This document shows, piece by piece, positions 15,597 through 24,516 of a stretch of 64,000 nt of DNA. The notes below the pieces were generated by a model. That model saw only the letters and a program-made list of their open reading frames with translations. It did not search any database and was not told where the DNA came from. The DNA is from Nocardioides cavernae (GTDB lineage: Bacteria > Actinomycetota > Actinomycetes > Propionibacteriales > Nocardioidaceae). The position numbers and the translations under genes were made by a program. Location of the stretch: contig NZ_JACCBW010000002.1 of NCBI RefSeq assembly GCF_013410035.1, forward strand, positions 310,001 to 374,000. The letters run 5' to 3'. Every line of letters starts with the position of its first letter. The first letter of the stretch is position 1.

Positions 15597-16394
15597 TCAG
15601 GCGCCGCTGATCCGCTTGCGGCGGTTGGCCCACATGACGCTCCCGGCGGCGACCGCGCCACCGACGGCCAGCGCCGCGAGGGTCGGCCGGGCGGGCGGCA
15701 GCGGGATGTGGCGGCGCAGCGCGACCGGGCGCACGAAGCTCAGCACCGGCCAGTCGTGCGCCGTCGCGATGCGTCGCAGCTCGCGGTCCGGGTTGACCGC
15801 GAAGGGGTGCCCGACGACCTCGAGCATGTGGGAGTCGGTGACGGAGTCGCTGTAGGCGTAGCACTCCGCGAGGTCGTAGCCGACGGTCTCGGCCAGGCCC
15901 TCGATCGCGCGGGCCTTCTCCTCGGCGTAGGCGTAGTAGTCGATGTTGCCGGTGTACCTCCCGTCGACGATCTCCATGCGCGTCGCGATCACGCGGTCGG
16001 CGCCGAGCAGCTCGCCGATGGGCTCGACCACCTCGGCGCCCGACGCCGAGACGATGACGATGTCGCGACCGGCGAGCCGGTGCTCCTCGATGAGGCTGAC
16101 CGCCTCGTCGTAGACCAGCGGCTCGACGATGTTGTTGAGGGTCTCGTGGACGATGTCGCGGACCGTCGCGACGTCCCAGCCGGCGCACAGCTGCGACATG
16201 AACTCGCGCATCTTGTCCATCTGGTCGTGGTCGGCACCGCCGGTGAAGAAGACGAACTGGGCGTACGCCGAGCGCAGCATCGCGCGCCGCGAGATCAGCC
16301 CGCCCGCCTGGAACTCGCGGCTGAAGGCCAGCGTGCTCGACTTGGCGATGATCGTCTTGTCGAGGTCGAAGAAGGCCGCGGTCGGGCGGGTCAT
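15597..16394 (-). CDS. HAD-IB family hydrolase (SerB-like), Tad-locus neighbour
   Basis: A 265-residue phosphatase of HAD subfamily IB. The nucleophile motif FFDLDKTII is near the N terminus, the serine motif is VIVSASGAE, and the acidic motif is YSDSVTD. A single C-terminal hydrophobic segment (PTLAALAVGG...) ends in NRRKRISGA, so it may be membrane-tethered. Relatives next to the Tad locus in mycobacteria (Rv3661-like) are annotated as phosphoserine phosphatase-like, but the substrate is open. The start ATG at 16394 is six bases after TACGAT on this strand. It is divergent from ssd across 133 bp that hold paired TCCACAG elements. Confidence 0.86.
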   Translation of the reverse strand: MTRPTAAFFDLDKTIIAKSSTLAFSREFQAGGLISRRAMLRSAYAQFVFFTGGADHDQMDKMREFMSQLCAGWDVATVRDIVHETLNNIVEPLVYDEAVSLIEEHRLAGRDIVIVSASGAEVVEPIGELLGADRVIATRMEIVDGRYTGNIDYYAYAEEKARAIEGLAETVGYDLAECYAYSDSVTDSHMLEVVGHPFAVNPDRELRRIATAHDWPVLSFVRPVALRRHIPLPPARPTLAALAVGGAVAAGSVMWANRRKRISGA

Positions 16395-16417
16395 GCGGCC
16401 ATCGTAGGGGCCACCCG

Positions 16418-16476
16418 GCAGCGATTTCGGGCCTTCGGGCGTCCACAGGCAGCCCATCGGGGTGGTCGTCCACAGG
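16418..16476. promoter_or_regulatory. paired TCCACAG elements upstream of ssd
   Basis: CGTCCACAGG occurs at 16440-16449 and again at 16467-16476, 27 bp apart, in the gap between the HAD gene and ssd. A GCAGCGATTTCGG stretch begins at 16418, 22 bp before the first copy. The same components (GCACCGATTTCCG, CGTCCACAGG, then a TCCACAG core 27 bp on) occur before the second Tad transcription unit at 20611-20658. The sequence also resembles a GC-shifted DnaA box (TT(A/G)TCCACA). It may be a shared operator; function is inferred from position and repetition only. Confidence 0.5.
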
Positions 16477-16527
16477 TCCGGTCGCGTGCGGGTGGCCGGC
16501 GTCGGTGGTCCGGCCGAGGATGTTCCG

Positions 16528-17530
16528 ATGCCCGTCCTCCTGGTCACCCGGTCCCCGTCCGTCCACGACGCAGTCGTGCCCCTCTGTGCGGCGGCGGGGG
16601 TCGGGGGTGTGCGCCGATCCGGCACTCTCCCTCGCGACGTGGCGTGACGCCGATCTCGTCCTCGTCGGCGCCGACCTCGCGGGCGCGCTCACGGACCTGG
16701 GCCCACCGCGGCGGGCCGGGGTGCACGTGGTGGGTGCGCCGACGGGAGACGAGGCGTTCCGCCACGCGCTCGGCCTCGGCGCGATCTCGGTGGTGGAGCT
16801 CCCCGAGGGCGCGGGCTGGCTCTCCGACGTCCTCGCCGACGTCGGCGAGCGCGCCTCGCCGGGACGGCTCGTCGGTGTCATCGGCGGGTCGGGGGGTGCC
16901 GGGGCGACCACGCTGGCCTGCGCGCTGGCCCAGTGGCACGCGACTCGTGGCGCCACGCTGCTCGTCGACGCCGACCCGCTCGGTCCCGGGCTCGACCGGC
17001 TGCTCGGCATGGAGGAGGTGCCGGGCGTGCGGTGGGAGGCGCTGGTCGAGACTGCCGGCCGGCTCGGCGCGCGCTCGCTGCGCGAGGGCGTGCCCCGACG
17101 GCACGGGCTCGGTGTGCTCACCTGGGCGGCGCTGCGCCGGCGGCTCGACCTCGCGACCGCGCGCCGGGTGCTGCCCGCGGCGATCCGCGGACACGACCTG
17201 GTGGTCCTCGACCTGCCCCGCCAGGCCGACTCCCTCGGTGAGCTGGTCGACCGGTGCGACGACCTGCTCGTGGTCACGCCGACGACCGTCCCCGGCCTCG
17301 CCGCGACGGCGCGGATGGTCGCCGGCCTCGGCCGCGAGGGACGGACCGGCCTCGTCGTGCGGCCGGGCGCACTCAGCGACGCCGACGCCGCCCGCGTCAC
17401 CGGTCTGCCCGTGGTGGCGGCGGTCGGCGACCAGCGCGGCCTGGCGGCGTCGGTGGACCGCGGCCTGGGGCCTCTCACCGGCCGAGGTCCGCTCGCCCGC
17501 GCCGCCCGCGACCTGCTGGCGGCAGCATGA
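16528..17530 (+). CDS. ssd: Ssd/CpaE-like ATPase-fold protein of the Tad locus, with an apparent frameshift
   Basis: The N-terminal sequence MPVLLVTRSPSVHDAVVPLC expected for Ssd begins at ATG 16528, with GAGGA (16515-16519) eight bases before it, but that frame hits TGA at 16645-16647. The rest of the protein, from VCADPALSLATW onward, is in the frame one base later. Removing one G from the GGGGG run at 16603-16607 joins both into a 333-residue product. The main part has a deviant Walker A (GGSGGAGATT) and DADPLGPGLD, as in MinD/CpaE relatives. In other actinobacteria Ssd is implicated in septum regulation and lies upstream of tadA. Either a sequencing error, a mutation or programmed slippage; a start near 16505 in the downstream frame gives an unlikely N terminus. 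Confidence 0.78.
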
Positions 17531-18726
17531 GCATCCCCGTCCCCGCCGTCGCCCCGGTTGCGGGTCCCGCCGCGGTCCCACCCGCCGTCCTCGACGACGT
17601 ACGCCGCCGGCTGGCCGGCTCGACCGGCGACCTGACCCCGCACCGGGTGGCCGAGGCGCTCCGTGCGTCCGGCGCCCCCGTCGGTGATGCGACGGTCCTG
17701 GCGGTGCACGACCTGCTCCGCAGCGACGTCCTGGGAGCAGGCCCGCTCGAGGAGCTGCTGCGGCTGCCCGGTGTCACGGACGTCCTCGTCAACGGCCCCG
17801 ACGAGGTCTGGCTCGACCGCGGCGCCGGGCTCGAGCGGGCCCGGGTCTCCTTCCCCGACGACGCCGCCGTCCGCAGGCTCGCGCAGCGGCTCGCCGCATC
17901 CGCCGGGCGGCGGCTCGACGACGCGACACCGCACGCCGACGTACGCCTGCCCGACGGCACCCGCTTCCACGCCGTCCTGTCGCCGGTGGCGCGCTCCGGC
18001 ACGGTGCTGTCCCTGCGCATCCCGCGCGGACGGGTCTGGACGCTCCCCGAGCTGGTGAGTGCCGGCGCGGTGCCGCCCGACGGCGCCTTCCTCCTGGAGG
18101 AGGTCGTCGACGCCCGCTGTGCGTTCCTCATCAGCGGTGGCACCGGCACCGGCAAGACGTCGGTCCTGTCGGCGCTGCTCTCCCTCGTGGATCCCGGCGA
18201 GCGCATCGTCCTCGTCGAGGACGCCAGCGAGCTCAGGCCCGAGCACCCCCACGTGGTCGGCCTGGAGGGACGCCCGGCCAACATCGAGGGTGCCGGTGAG
18301 ATCTCGCTGCAGACCCTCGTGCGGCAGGCGCTGCGGATGCGGCCTGACCGGCTCGTCGTCGGCGAGGTGCGCGGGGCCGAGGTGGTCGACCTGCTCGCGG
18401 CCCTCAACACCGGGCACGGCGGCGGGTGCGGCACCCTCCACGCCAACTCCGCCGCCGACGTCCCCGCCCGTGTCGAGGCGCTGGCCCTCGCGGCCGGCCT
18501 GCCGCGCGAGGCGGCGCACAGCCAGCTCGCGTCGGCGGTCGACGTCGTCATCCACCTGGGGCGCGGCCGCGACGGGCGGCGGCGGGTGCTCGAGCTCGGG
18601 GTCCCCGATCGTGACGCGTCCGGGCTGGTCGTGCTCCGGACGGCCGTGACGTTCGAGGTCGACCGGGTGGTGCGCGGGCCGGCGGCGGGTGCCCTTGCCC
18701 GCCGGCTCGGGTCGGTGGGCTGGTGA
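17527..18726 (+). CDS. tadA: TadA/CpaF-family secretion ATPase
   Basis: A 399-residue type II/IV secretion ATPase. The N-terminal domain is followed by TDVLVNGPDEVWLDR near 84-98, Walker A GGTGTGKTS at 204-212, the aspartate box VEDASEL, Walker B RLVVGEVRG, and the histidine box GTLHANS. It powers assembly of Flp/Tad pili at the cytoplasmic face of the membrane, with the TadB and TadC platform proteins encoded next. The ATG overlaps the ssd stop by four bases, and its own stop overlaps tadB by GTGA, so the block is translationally coupled. Confidence 0.95.
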   Translation: MSIPVPAVAPVAGPAAVPPAVLDDVRRRLAGSTGDLTPHRVAEALRASGAPVGDATVLAVHDLLRSDVLGAGPLEELLRLPGVTDVLVNGPDEVWLDRGAGLERARVSFPDDAAVRRLAQRLAASAGRRLDDATPHADVRLPDGTRFHAVLSPVARSGTVLSLRIPRGRVWTLPELVSAGAVPPDGAFLLEEVVDARCAFLISGGTGTGKTSVLSALLSLVDPGERIVLVEDASELRPEHPHVVGLEGRPANIEGAGEISLQTLVRQALRMRPDRLVVGEVRGAEVVDLLAALNTGHGGGCGTLHANSAADVPARVEALALAAGLPREAAHSQLASAVDVVIHLGRGRDGRRRVLELGVPDRDASGLVVLRTAVTFEVDRVVRGPAAGALARRLGSVGW

Positions 18727-19412
18727 CGGCGCTGCTGGCCGCCGTCCTGGTGGCCGCGGCCGCGGGGCTGGTGCTGCCCCCGGGGCCGACGACTCCTCGG
18801 CCCCCCGGGGCGGAGGCGGCGTCGACGTCTCGCCGTCACCGCCTCCGCCTACCGGTGCTGGCCCGCCGCGGCCGGGCGGCCGCCGACCAGGTCGCCGTGC
18901 TGGAGGTGTGCGACCTGCTCGCCGCCGACCTGAGCGCGGGTCGGCCACCCGGTGCCGCCCTCGCCTCCGCGGCGGAGCGGTGGCCGCCGCTCGACCCGGT
19001 GGTGGAGGCCCTGCGGCTGGGGGCGGACGTGCCAGAGGCGTTCCGGCGCCTCGCCCACGAGAGGCCCGGTGCCGCCGACCTGCGCTGGGTCGCGGGCGCC
19101 TGGCAGGTGGCCCAGGACTCCGGCCACGGCCTCTCCGCGGCGCTCGAGCGGACCTCCGCGGGGCTGCGCGCGCGTCGGCGCACCCGTCGCCTCGTCGACT
19201 CCGAGCTCGCCTCGGCCCGCGCGACGGCGCGGCTGGTGGCATGCCTGCCGGTGGCCGTGCTGCTGATGGGGTCGGGTACGGGCTCCGACCCGTGGGCCTT
19301 CCTGCTCGGCACCCCGGTCGGCTGGGCGTGCCTGGGCGCCGGACTCGCCCTGCTCGCCCTCGGCCTCTGGTGGATCGAGCGCCTCGCCGACGCCGCGGCG
19401 GCGACGCTGTGA
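18723..19412 (+). CDS. tadB: TadB-like type II secretion F domain protein
   Basis: A 229-residue membrane protein, shorter than proteobacterial TadB but usual for actinobacteria. An N-terminal transmembrane segment (about residues 3-20) precedes a cytoplasmic T2SSF domain with LLAADLSAGRPPGAALASAA and WQVAQDSGHGLSAAL. Two C-terminal transmembrane segments lie at about 172-192 and 200-220. It forms the inner-membrane platform of the Tad pilus together with TadC. The GTG start overlaps tadA (GTGA), and the stop overlaps tadC in the same way. Confidence 0.9.
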   Translation: MTALLAAVLVAAAAGLVLPPGPTTPRPPGAEAASTSRRHRLRLPVLARRGRAAADQVAVLEVCDLLAADLSAGRPPGAALASAAERWPPLDPVVEALRLGADVPEAFRRLAHERPGAADLRWVAGAWQVAQDSGHGLSAALERTSAGLRARRRTRRLVDSELASARATARLVACLPVAVLLMGSGTGSDPWAFLLGTPVGWACLGAGLALLALGLWWIERLADAAAATL

Positions 19413-20098
19413 CCTGGCTCGCCGTGCTGTGCGCCACGGCGGCGGTGCTGCTCGCGCTCCCGTCGTCGGTCCCGCGGCCCTCCCGGACCCCCGTGTGGGG
19501 TGGCTCCGGGCTGGCCCCGCTGGCGGCGGCCGGGGTCGGGATAGGTGCCTGGCTCCTCGTCGGCGGGGTTGTCGGGATCGTCGCCGGCGTCGCAGCGGCC
19601 TGGGGTGCGCGCCGGGTGCTCTCTCGAGCGGAGACGCCTACGGCCCGACACGAACGCGAGGAGGTCGAGCGCACCCTGCCCCACCTCGTGGAGCTGTTCG
19701 CCGCGACGCTCCGCGCGGGCGCCGAACCGGTCGCCGGCCTCGCACGGGTGTGCCAGGCCCTCCCCGGTCCGGCGGCCGACCGGCTGCTGCCGGTCGTGCA
19801 GCGCGCGCACTGGGGCGCCGGCGGGGTCGAGGCGTGGTCCGCCGTGGAGGGGGACGACGCACTGGCGCCGCTGGCACGCGCGATGGTGCGCTCCCACGTA
19901 TCCGGCGCGTCCGTGGTCCAGTCCGTCGAGCGCCTGGCCGACGAGCTCGCCCGAGAGTCGATGGCCCGCGCCGAGGACGCCGCGCGGAAGGTCGGCGTGT
20001 CCGCCGCCGTGCCCCTCGGGACCTGCCTGCTCCCGGCCTTCATGCTGCTCGGCGTCGTCCCGACCGTGGCCTCCCTGTTCGGGAGCGTCAGTCCCTGA
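19409..20098 (+). CDS. tadC: TadC-like type II secretion F domain protein
   Basis: A 229-residue membrane protein. Two N-terminal hydrophobic segments (about 2-20 and 34-62) are followed by a T2SSF domain with LVELFAATLRAGAEPVAGL and a SHVSGASVVQSVERLADEL helix pair, and a final hydrophobic segment near the C terminus (LGTCLLPAFMLLGVVPTVASL). It is the second platform protein for Flp pilus assembly. GTG 19409 overlaps the tadB stop. The operon stops here, because the next gene is on the opposite strand just two bases after its stop. Confidence 0.9.
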   Translation: MTWLAVLCATAAVLLALPSSVPRPSRTPVWGGSGLAPLAAAGVGIGAWLLVGGVVGIVAGVAAAWGARRVLSRAETPTARHEREEVERTLPHLVELFAATLRAGAEPVAGLARVCQALPGPAADRLLPVVQRAHWGAGGVEAWSAVEGDDALAPLARAMVRSHVSGASVVQSVERLADELARESMARAEDAARKVGVSAAVPLGTCLLPAFMLLGVVPTVASLFGSVSP

Positions 20099-20100
20099 GG

Positions 20101-20577
20101 TCAGCTGCCGGCATGGCGCATCCGGCGCTCCAGCGGCGCGTCGTCGGGCCAACCCTCCGGGACGCCCAGGTCGGTGAAGCCGGCCTTCTCGTACGCACGG
20201 ATCGCAGCGGGGTTGTCGTCACGCACCATGAGGTGGGTGTCCCGTCCGAGCGCGCCCGCCCACGCCACCACCCGGGCGACGAGGCGCCCCGTGAGGCCGG
20301 TGCCGCGGTGACTCGGTGCCACCCACATCGAGATCAGCTCGACCCCGTCCTCGGACAGGGCGCCGCTGACGACGCCGACGGTGCCCGCGTCACTGCGCGC
20401 GAGGAACGTGCACGGCACGTCGGTGAGGCGCTGGCGCCACCGGTCCTCGGTCGCCTCCACCCAGTCGGCGTGCCTGGCCCCGAACGCCCCCGGCGCATCC
20501 GCCAGCGAGGCGAGGCGCACCTCCCGGAACTCGCGCCACTCGTCCGGTCCCACCTGCACGATCTCGACGTCGACCAC
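20101..20577 (-). CDS. GNAT family N-acetyltransferase inserted in the Tad locus
   Basis: A 158-residue acetyltransferase. Landmarks are VRLASLADAPGAFG near the N terminus (typical of RimI-like GNATs with an early beta strand and helix), the acetyl-CoA loop WVAPSHRGTGLTGRL, and NPAAIRAYEKAGF at motif B. GTG 20577 is chosen: ACCCTCC upstream gives no ribosome site, but TACCCT lies six bases before it, the leaderless layout. It lies antiparallel between tadC and flp, splitting a cluster that is usually contiguous. The acceptor substrate is unknown. Confidence 0.85.
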   Translation of the reverse strand: MVDVEIVQVGPDEWREFREVRLASLADAPGAFGARHADWVEATEDRWRQRLTDVPCTFLARSDAGTVGVVSGALSEDGVELISMWVAPSHRGTGLTGRLVARVVAWAGALGRDTHLMVRDDNPAAIRAYEKAGFTDLGVPEGWPDDAPLERRMRHAGS

Positions 20578-20610
20578 GACAGGAGGGTAGGCGTCCCCGG
20601 TCTCGTTCGC

Positions 20611-20658
20611 GCACCGATTTCCGTCCACAGGCGCGCTCGTCGCAGCGTGCTCCACAGC
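20611..20658. promoter_or_regulatory. paired TCCACAG elements upstream of flp
   Basis: GCACCGATTTCCG (20611-20623) runs into CGTCCACAGG (20622-20631), and a second TCCACAG core lies in 20651-20657. The two Cs that open the ten-base units are again 27 bp apart (20622 and 20649). This matches the arrangement before ssd, where the spacing is identical. It lies 94-141 bp upstream of the flp start codon and also just upstream of the divergent acetyltransferase. The shared layout suggests a common regulator for both Tad units. Confidence 0.5.
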
Positions 20659-20751
20659 CGTCCGACCGGCCTCGTGCAGATGTCCTCCGACGCCCGGAGG
20701 GTGGACCCACTCGGGGTTCATCGGGAGCTCCGCGACGACAGGGGAAAGACG

Positions 20752-20928
20752 ATGGAGCGTCACGATCGGACGATCGACGAGGCCGGCATCACGACCGCGG
20801 AGTACGCCGTGGGCACCGCCGCGGGTGCCGGTTTCGCCGGGCTGCTCTACACGCTGCTCACCGGTGCGTTCGGCGACCAGCTGCTCGAGCGGCTGTTCAA
20901 GCACGTCATGGGACTGCTGGGCATCTGA
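20752..20928 (+). CDS. flp: Flp-type pilin (DUF4244 family)
   Basis: A 58-residue prepilin. A short polar leader ends in EAG at residues 10-12, followed by ITTAEYAVGTAAG. The G12 followed by x4-E-Y is the Flp prepilin cleavage signature, and a hydrophobic helix of ~20 residues follows. After cleavage the protein would be the major subunit of the pilus. The short C-terminal part (LLERLFKHVMGLLGI) is amphipathic. GGGGAAAG precedes the ATG. The stop overlaps the tadE start by one base. No prepilin peptidase gene (tadV/cpaA) is in the window, so it must be encoded elsewhere. Confidence 0.9.
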   Translation: MERHDRTIDEAGITTAEYAVGTAAGAGFAGLLYTLLTGAFGDQLLERLFKHVMGLLGI

Positions 20929-21290
20929 TGGTGCGGCGGGCTCGAGGGGAGGCCGGCGCGGCGACCGCTGAGCTCGCGCTGGGCATCCCGCTCCTCGTGG
21001 CGCTGACGGCCGGCCTGGTCTGGATGCTGGCCGTCGGTGCGGCCCAGGTGCGGGTGATCGACGCGTCGCGCGAAGCCGCCCGCGTGGTGGCGCGAGGTGA
21101 CGACGTGGCAGCCGCCGAGGCGGTCGCGCTGCGCATCGCCCCGGACGGCGCGCGGGTCCGTGTCGCGCTCGGGGACGCCCAGGTGGTGGTCACGACCTCG
21201 GCGCGGGTCAGGGGGCCGGGCGGCCTCCTCGGTGCGCTGCCCGGAGTGACGGTCACCTCGGACGCGGTCGCCACCGTCGAGGACTCGTGA
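20928..21290 (+). CDS. tadE: TadE-like pilus assembly protein (pseudopilin)
   Basis: A 120-residue protein with a basic start (MVRRAR), then [26 protein letters not shown] sequence at about residues 8-29: a Gly/x4-Glu processing site and one transmembrane helix. The extracytoplasmic part has an [16 protein letters not shown] stretch, conserved in TadE, where the AA-R-a motif is characteristic. It probably acts as a minor pilin. ATG 20928 shares one base with the flp stop, and its own stop overlaps the next gene, so three small genes are coupled. Confidence 0.88.
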   Translation: MVRRARGEAGAATAELALGIPLLVALTAGLVWMLAVGAAQVRVIDASREAARVVARGDDVAAAEAVALRIAPDGARVRVALGDAQVVVTTSARVRGPGGLLGALPGVTVTSDAVATVEDS

Positions 21291-21622
21291 GCCGCCGCGA
21301 CGACGGCGCCGCGACGGTCCTCGTGGTGGCGATGGCGGGCGTGCTGATGTTCGTCATGGCGGGGCTCGCCGCGGCCGGCGGACTGGTCACGGCGCAGCGC
21401 CGCGCCCAGGCCGCAGCCGACCTCGCGGCCCTCGGCGGCGCAGCAGACCTCGACCTGGCCTGCACGCAGGCCGGCCTGGTGGCGGCCGCCAACGCCGCGG
21501 TCCTCGACGCGTGCGAGGTCGTGGACCGCGACGTCCGCGTCGTCGTGTCGGTCCCCGGTCCGGACGTGCCGTGGACCGAGGTGCGGGTGAGCGCCGAGGC
21601 GCGGGCCGGGCCGGCGTACTGA
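21287..21622 (+). CDS. Rv3654c-family TadG/TadE-like protein
   Basis: A 111-residue protein with an N-terminal [17 protein letters not shown] segment, one transmembrane helix at about residues 8-32, then [17 protein letters not shown] and a pair of cysteines around residues 59 and 76. This is the pattern of the actinobacterial Rv3654c family encoded after TadE and next to the DEAD-box helicase gene. It retains the Gly of the pseudopilin motif but not the Glu at +5, so processing is doubtful. GTG 21287 overlaps the tadE stop by four bases. Confidence 0.83.
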   Translation: MSRRDDGAATVLVVAMAGVLMFVMAGLAAAGGLVTAQRRAQAAADLAALGGAADLDLACTQAGLVAAANAAVLDACEVVDRDVRVVVSVPGPDVPWTEVRVSAEARAGPAY

Positions 21623-21728
21623 CGGGGTCGTCCGGGCGGTTGGCGTACGCCTGCCGTGGGGGTGGCGGCAGATCGCGCCTCAGGAAGCCCCGTGGCTGCG
21701 ATGTGCCGCCACCACCGGCGGCCAGCCG

Positions 21729-22034
21729 TCAGACGGTGTCGCGCTGCTCGGGGTCGTCGTCGCGGCGCTCGGCCTCAACGCGCTCGAGCTTCTGGTTCAG
21801 CTCGGTGAGCTCCTTGCGCTCGCGACGGTGGGCGAGGCTGCGCCGGGTTCCCCACTTGAGGATCGCGAAGCCCCAGAGGATCGCGGCCCCGGCGCCGACG
21901 CCCACGAGGAACGACTGCAGCGTCGTGACCTCGAAGCCGAGGAGCTCGCCGCCCGTGCCGGGCTCGCTGACGAACAGAGCAGAGAGGACGGCGATCGCGC
22001 CGAGGATCATGAGGCCCAGTCCGAGGATCACCAT
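21729..22034 (-). CDS. small two-helix membrane protein with coiled-coil tail
   Basis: A 101-residue protein with two transmembrane helices (about residues 2-24 and 45-65) joined by a short loop. A charged C-terminal helix rich in Arg and Glu ([22 protein letters not shown]) looks coiled-coil, and the protein ends in [10 protein letters not shown]. It resembles LapA-domain proteins by layout but no signature is decisive. TAGATT lies seven bases before the ATG on this strand, so it appears to have its own leaderless promoter, overlapping the end of the helicase gene 10 bp upstream. Function unknown. Confidence 0.7.
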   Translation of the reverse strand: MVILGLGLMILGAIAVLSALFVSEPGTGGELLGFEVTTLQSFLVGVGAGAAILWGFAILKWGTRRSLAHRRERKELTELNQKLERVEAERRDDDPEQRDTV

Positions 22035-22044
22035 GCGGCCGAAT

Positions 22045-24393
22045 CTAGCCCTCTTCGTGGCCCCGTGGCGCACCCGCAAGCAGGGCGTCGAGCAAAGTGA
22101 TCGCGCCGGCCTTGTCGAGCGGGTTGTTCTGGTTGCCGCACTTGGGCGACTGGATGCACGACGGGCAGCCGCTCGCGCACTCGCAGCTGGCGATGGCCTC
22201 CCGGGTGGCCGACAGCCAGGCGACCGCGGTCCGGAACCCGCGCTCGGAGAAGCCGGCACCGCCGGGGTGGCCGTCGTAGACGAAGACCGTGAGCACTCCG
22301 GTGTCGGCGTGCCGGGCCGTCGAGACCCCGCCGATGTCCCACCGGTCGCAGGTCGCGAAGAGAGGAAGGAGTCCGATCGAGCAGTGCTCGGCGGCGTGCG
22401 CGGCACCGGGCACGTCGAGGGTCGCCAGCCCGGCCTCGGCGACGACGTCGTCGGGCACGGTCCACCAGACGGCGCTCGTGCGGAGGGTGCGCTCGGGCAG
22501 GTCGAGGGGTTCCTCCGACAGCACCTCGCCGCCCGGCTGGCGTCGCTTGAGGAAGGACAGCACCTGGTGCGAGACGTCCACCTCGCCGAGCGCGAGCTCG
22601 CAGCCGCCCCACGAGCGGCGTTCGCGGGTCTCGACGATGCTGATGTCGGTGACCTCGCGCGCGGTCGTGCTGTAGGCCGGCTCGTCGCGGCGCATGGTCG
22701 CGACGTGGTGCTCGAGGTCGAGGTCCTCGACCAGCCACGCCTCGCCCTGGTGGACGTACACCGCGCCGGGGTGCGCCTGGTTGTGCGCGCCACCCACGTC
22801 GACCGTGCCGACCACCCGCCCGGTGCCGGCCTCGACGAGCTGCACCGGGGACCCGCCGGCGGAGCGGATGTCGGCCAGGTCCGCGGCACGCGACCGGTCG
22901 GTCCAGAACCAGCCGCGCGGTCGCCGCCGCAGCAGGCCGAGCTCGGTGAGCTGGTCGACGACCGCGCGCGCCGTCGGCCCGAAGAGCGGCAGGTCGGCCT
23001 CGGTGAGCGGCGACTCCTGGGCCGCGGCGGCGAGATGGGGTCCCATCACGTGGGGGTTCGACGGGTCGAAGACCGACGCCTCGACGGGCGCCCCGATGAG
23101 CATCGAGGGGTGCGTGACGAGGTAGGTGTCGAGCGGGTCGTCCTTGGCGACGAGCACGCCGAGCGCGTCCTGCGCACCGCGCCCCGCGCGGCCGACCTGT
23201 TGCCAGAACGCCGCGCGCGTCCCGGGGAAGCCGGCGATCAGCACCGCGTCCAGGCCGCTGATGTCGATGCCGAGCTCGAGGGCGTTCGTCGCGGCCAGGC
23301 CGACGAGGTCGCCGCGCCGCAGGGCCGCCTCGAGGGCGCGCCGCTCCTCGGGGAGGTAGCCCCCGCGGTAGGCAGCGATGCGGTCGGGCAGCGACGGGTC
23401 GACCTCGGCGAGCAGGTCGGCGGCCGTCAGCGCCACCTGCTCGGCCCCGCGCCGGGACCGGATGAACGCCAGCGTCCGGACGTCCTCGGCGACGAGGTCC
23501 GCCAGCAGGTCCGCGACCTCCGACGACGCGGCACGTCGCACGGGGGCGCCGTTCTCGCCGGCGTGGGAGGTGAAGGGTGGCTCCCACAGCAGCAGCGACA
23601 CCCGTCCCCGCGGCGAGTCGTCGCGGGTCAGGGCCACCACGTCGAGGCCGGTCAGGCGGGCGGCTGTGACCTCCGGCTCGGCCACGGTCGCCGAGGCCAG
23701 GACGAACGTGGGGTGGGCGCCGTACATCGCGCAGACCCGGCGCAGCCGGCGCAGGACGTGCGCGACGTGCGCGCCGAAGACGCCGCGGTAGTGGTGGCAC
23801 TCGTCGACCACGACGTACGCCAGCGAGCCGAGGAAGCGCGACCACCGGTGGTGCGACGGCAGCAGCGAGCGGTGGAGCATGTCGGGGTTGGTGAGGACGT
23901 ACTCCCCGAAGTCGCGCGTCCAGTCGCGCTCCTCGCGCGAGCTGTCGCCGTCGTGGGCCGCGAAGCGGACGTCGACGCCGAGCGAGGACAGGCCGGCGAG
24001 CTGGTCGTGGGCGAGCGCCTTCGTCGGCGCGAGGTAGAGCACGGAGGCGCCCCGCTCGTTGCGCGTCCCCCGTGCTGCGCGGATCGCGGAGAGGGCGGGC
24101 ACCTGGTAGGCGAGCGACTTCCCCGACGCCGTCCCGGTCGCGACGATCACGTGGTCGCCGGCGTGCGCGGCGTCGGCGGCCACGACCTGGTGCCGCCACG
24201 GACGGGCGACCCCCTGCGCGGCGTACGCCCCGCGGACGTCGTCGGGCACCCAGGCCGGCCAGTCCTCGTGCACGGCCTCGCGGGCGGGCAGCACCTCGAG
24301 GTGCTGGAGCCGGTCCTCGCGCCCCGGAACGCCGGTCAGGCGACGGATCAACGCCTCGACCGGTGGCATCACGTGGGGGCGGGGCTGGTTCAC
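22045..24393 (-). CDS. DEAD/DEAH-box helicase with Zn-binding C terminus (Rv3649/MrfA-like)
   Basis: A 782-residue superfamily 2 helicase. Motif I is GTASGKS, motif II DECH, motif III SAT, and motif [11 protein letters not shown]; both RecA-like domains are complete. The C-terminal ~250 residues (DUF1998-type) contain CDRWDIGG and the cluster [20 protein letters not shown], which should bind zinc. Bacillus MrfA of this family works with the nuclease MrfB in repair of mitomycin-type DNA damage; no MrfB is seen here. GTG 24393 follows CAGACT by six bases; an ATG at 24370 is an alternative. It is divergent from bldG. Confidence 0.9.
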   Translation of the reverse strand: MNQPRPHVMPPVEALIRRLTGVPGREDRLQHLEVLPAREAVHEDWPAWVPDDVRGAYAAQGVARPWRHQVVAADAAHAGDHVIVATGTASGKSLAYQVPALSAIRAARGTRNERGASVLYLAPTKALAHDQLAGLSSLGVDVRFAAHDGDSSREERDWTRDFGEYVLTNPDMLHRSLLPSHHRWSRFLGSLAYVVVDECHHYRGVFGAHVAHVLRRLRRVCAMYGAHPTFVLASATVAEPEVTAARLTGLDVVALTRDDSPRGRVSLLLWEPPFTSHAGENGAPVRRAASSEVADLLADLVAEDVRTLAFIRSRRGAEQVALTAADLLAEVDPSLPDRIAAYRGGYLPEERRALEAALRRGDLVGLAATNALELGIDISGLDAVLIAGFPGTRAAFWQQVGRAGRGAQDALGVLVAKDDPLDTYLVTHPSMLIGAPVEASVFDPSNPHVMGPHLAAAAQESPLTEADLPLFGPTARAVVDQLTELGLLRRRPRGWFWTDRSRAADLADIRSAGGSPVQLVEAGTGRVVGTVDVGGAHNQAHPGAVYVHQGEAWLVEDLDLEHHVATMRRDEPAYSTTAREVTDISIVETRERRSWGGCELALGEVDVSHQVLSFLKRRQPGGEVLSEEPLDLPERTLRTSAVWWTVPDDVVAEAGLATLDVPGAAHAAEHCSIGLLPLFATCDRWDIGGVSTARHADTGVLTVFVYDGHPGGAGFSERGFRTAVAWLSATREAIASCECASGCPSCIQSPKCGNQNNPLDKAGAITLLDALLAGAPRGHEEG

Positions 24394-24498
24394 CCGGCGA
24401 GTCTGGCAAACGCCACCGACGCCGGCGCAGGCGGTGAACTGTTGGGGACTCCTGCGAAACGTGGTGCTTCGTGGTTTGATACCACCCGAACGAACAAG

Positions 24499-24516
24499 GG
24501 GCACACGGGTGTGCCC
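24499..24516 (+). promoter_or_regulatory. hairpin in the bldG leader
   Basis: GGGCACAC (24499-24506) and GTGTGCCC (24509-24516) are perfect complements separated by two bases, so the stem forms with a few inner bases unpaired. It lies 43-60 bases before the bldG GTG, between a GTGG-TTTGATA-CCAC dyad (about 24469-24483) and the Shine-Dalgarno GGGGAG. As DNA it is a palindromic operator candidate; as RNA it could modulate translation. No regulator is known from the sequence. Confidence 0.4.

Noticed and set aside
16435..16480. Origin of replication suggested by DnaA-box-like TCCACA sequences
   Set aside because: Only two or three copies with mismatches, and no dnaA, dnaN or AT-rich unwinding region nearby.
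15538..20043. Very long open frames antisense to the Tad locus (over 1400 codons)
   Set aside because: They are shadows of high GC at third codon positions in the real genes; their translations are Pro/Arg/Ser-rich, without domains.
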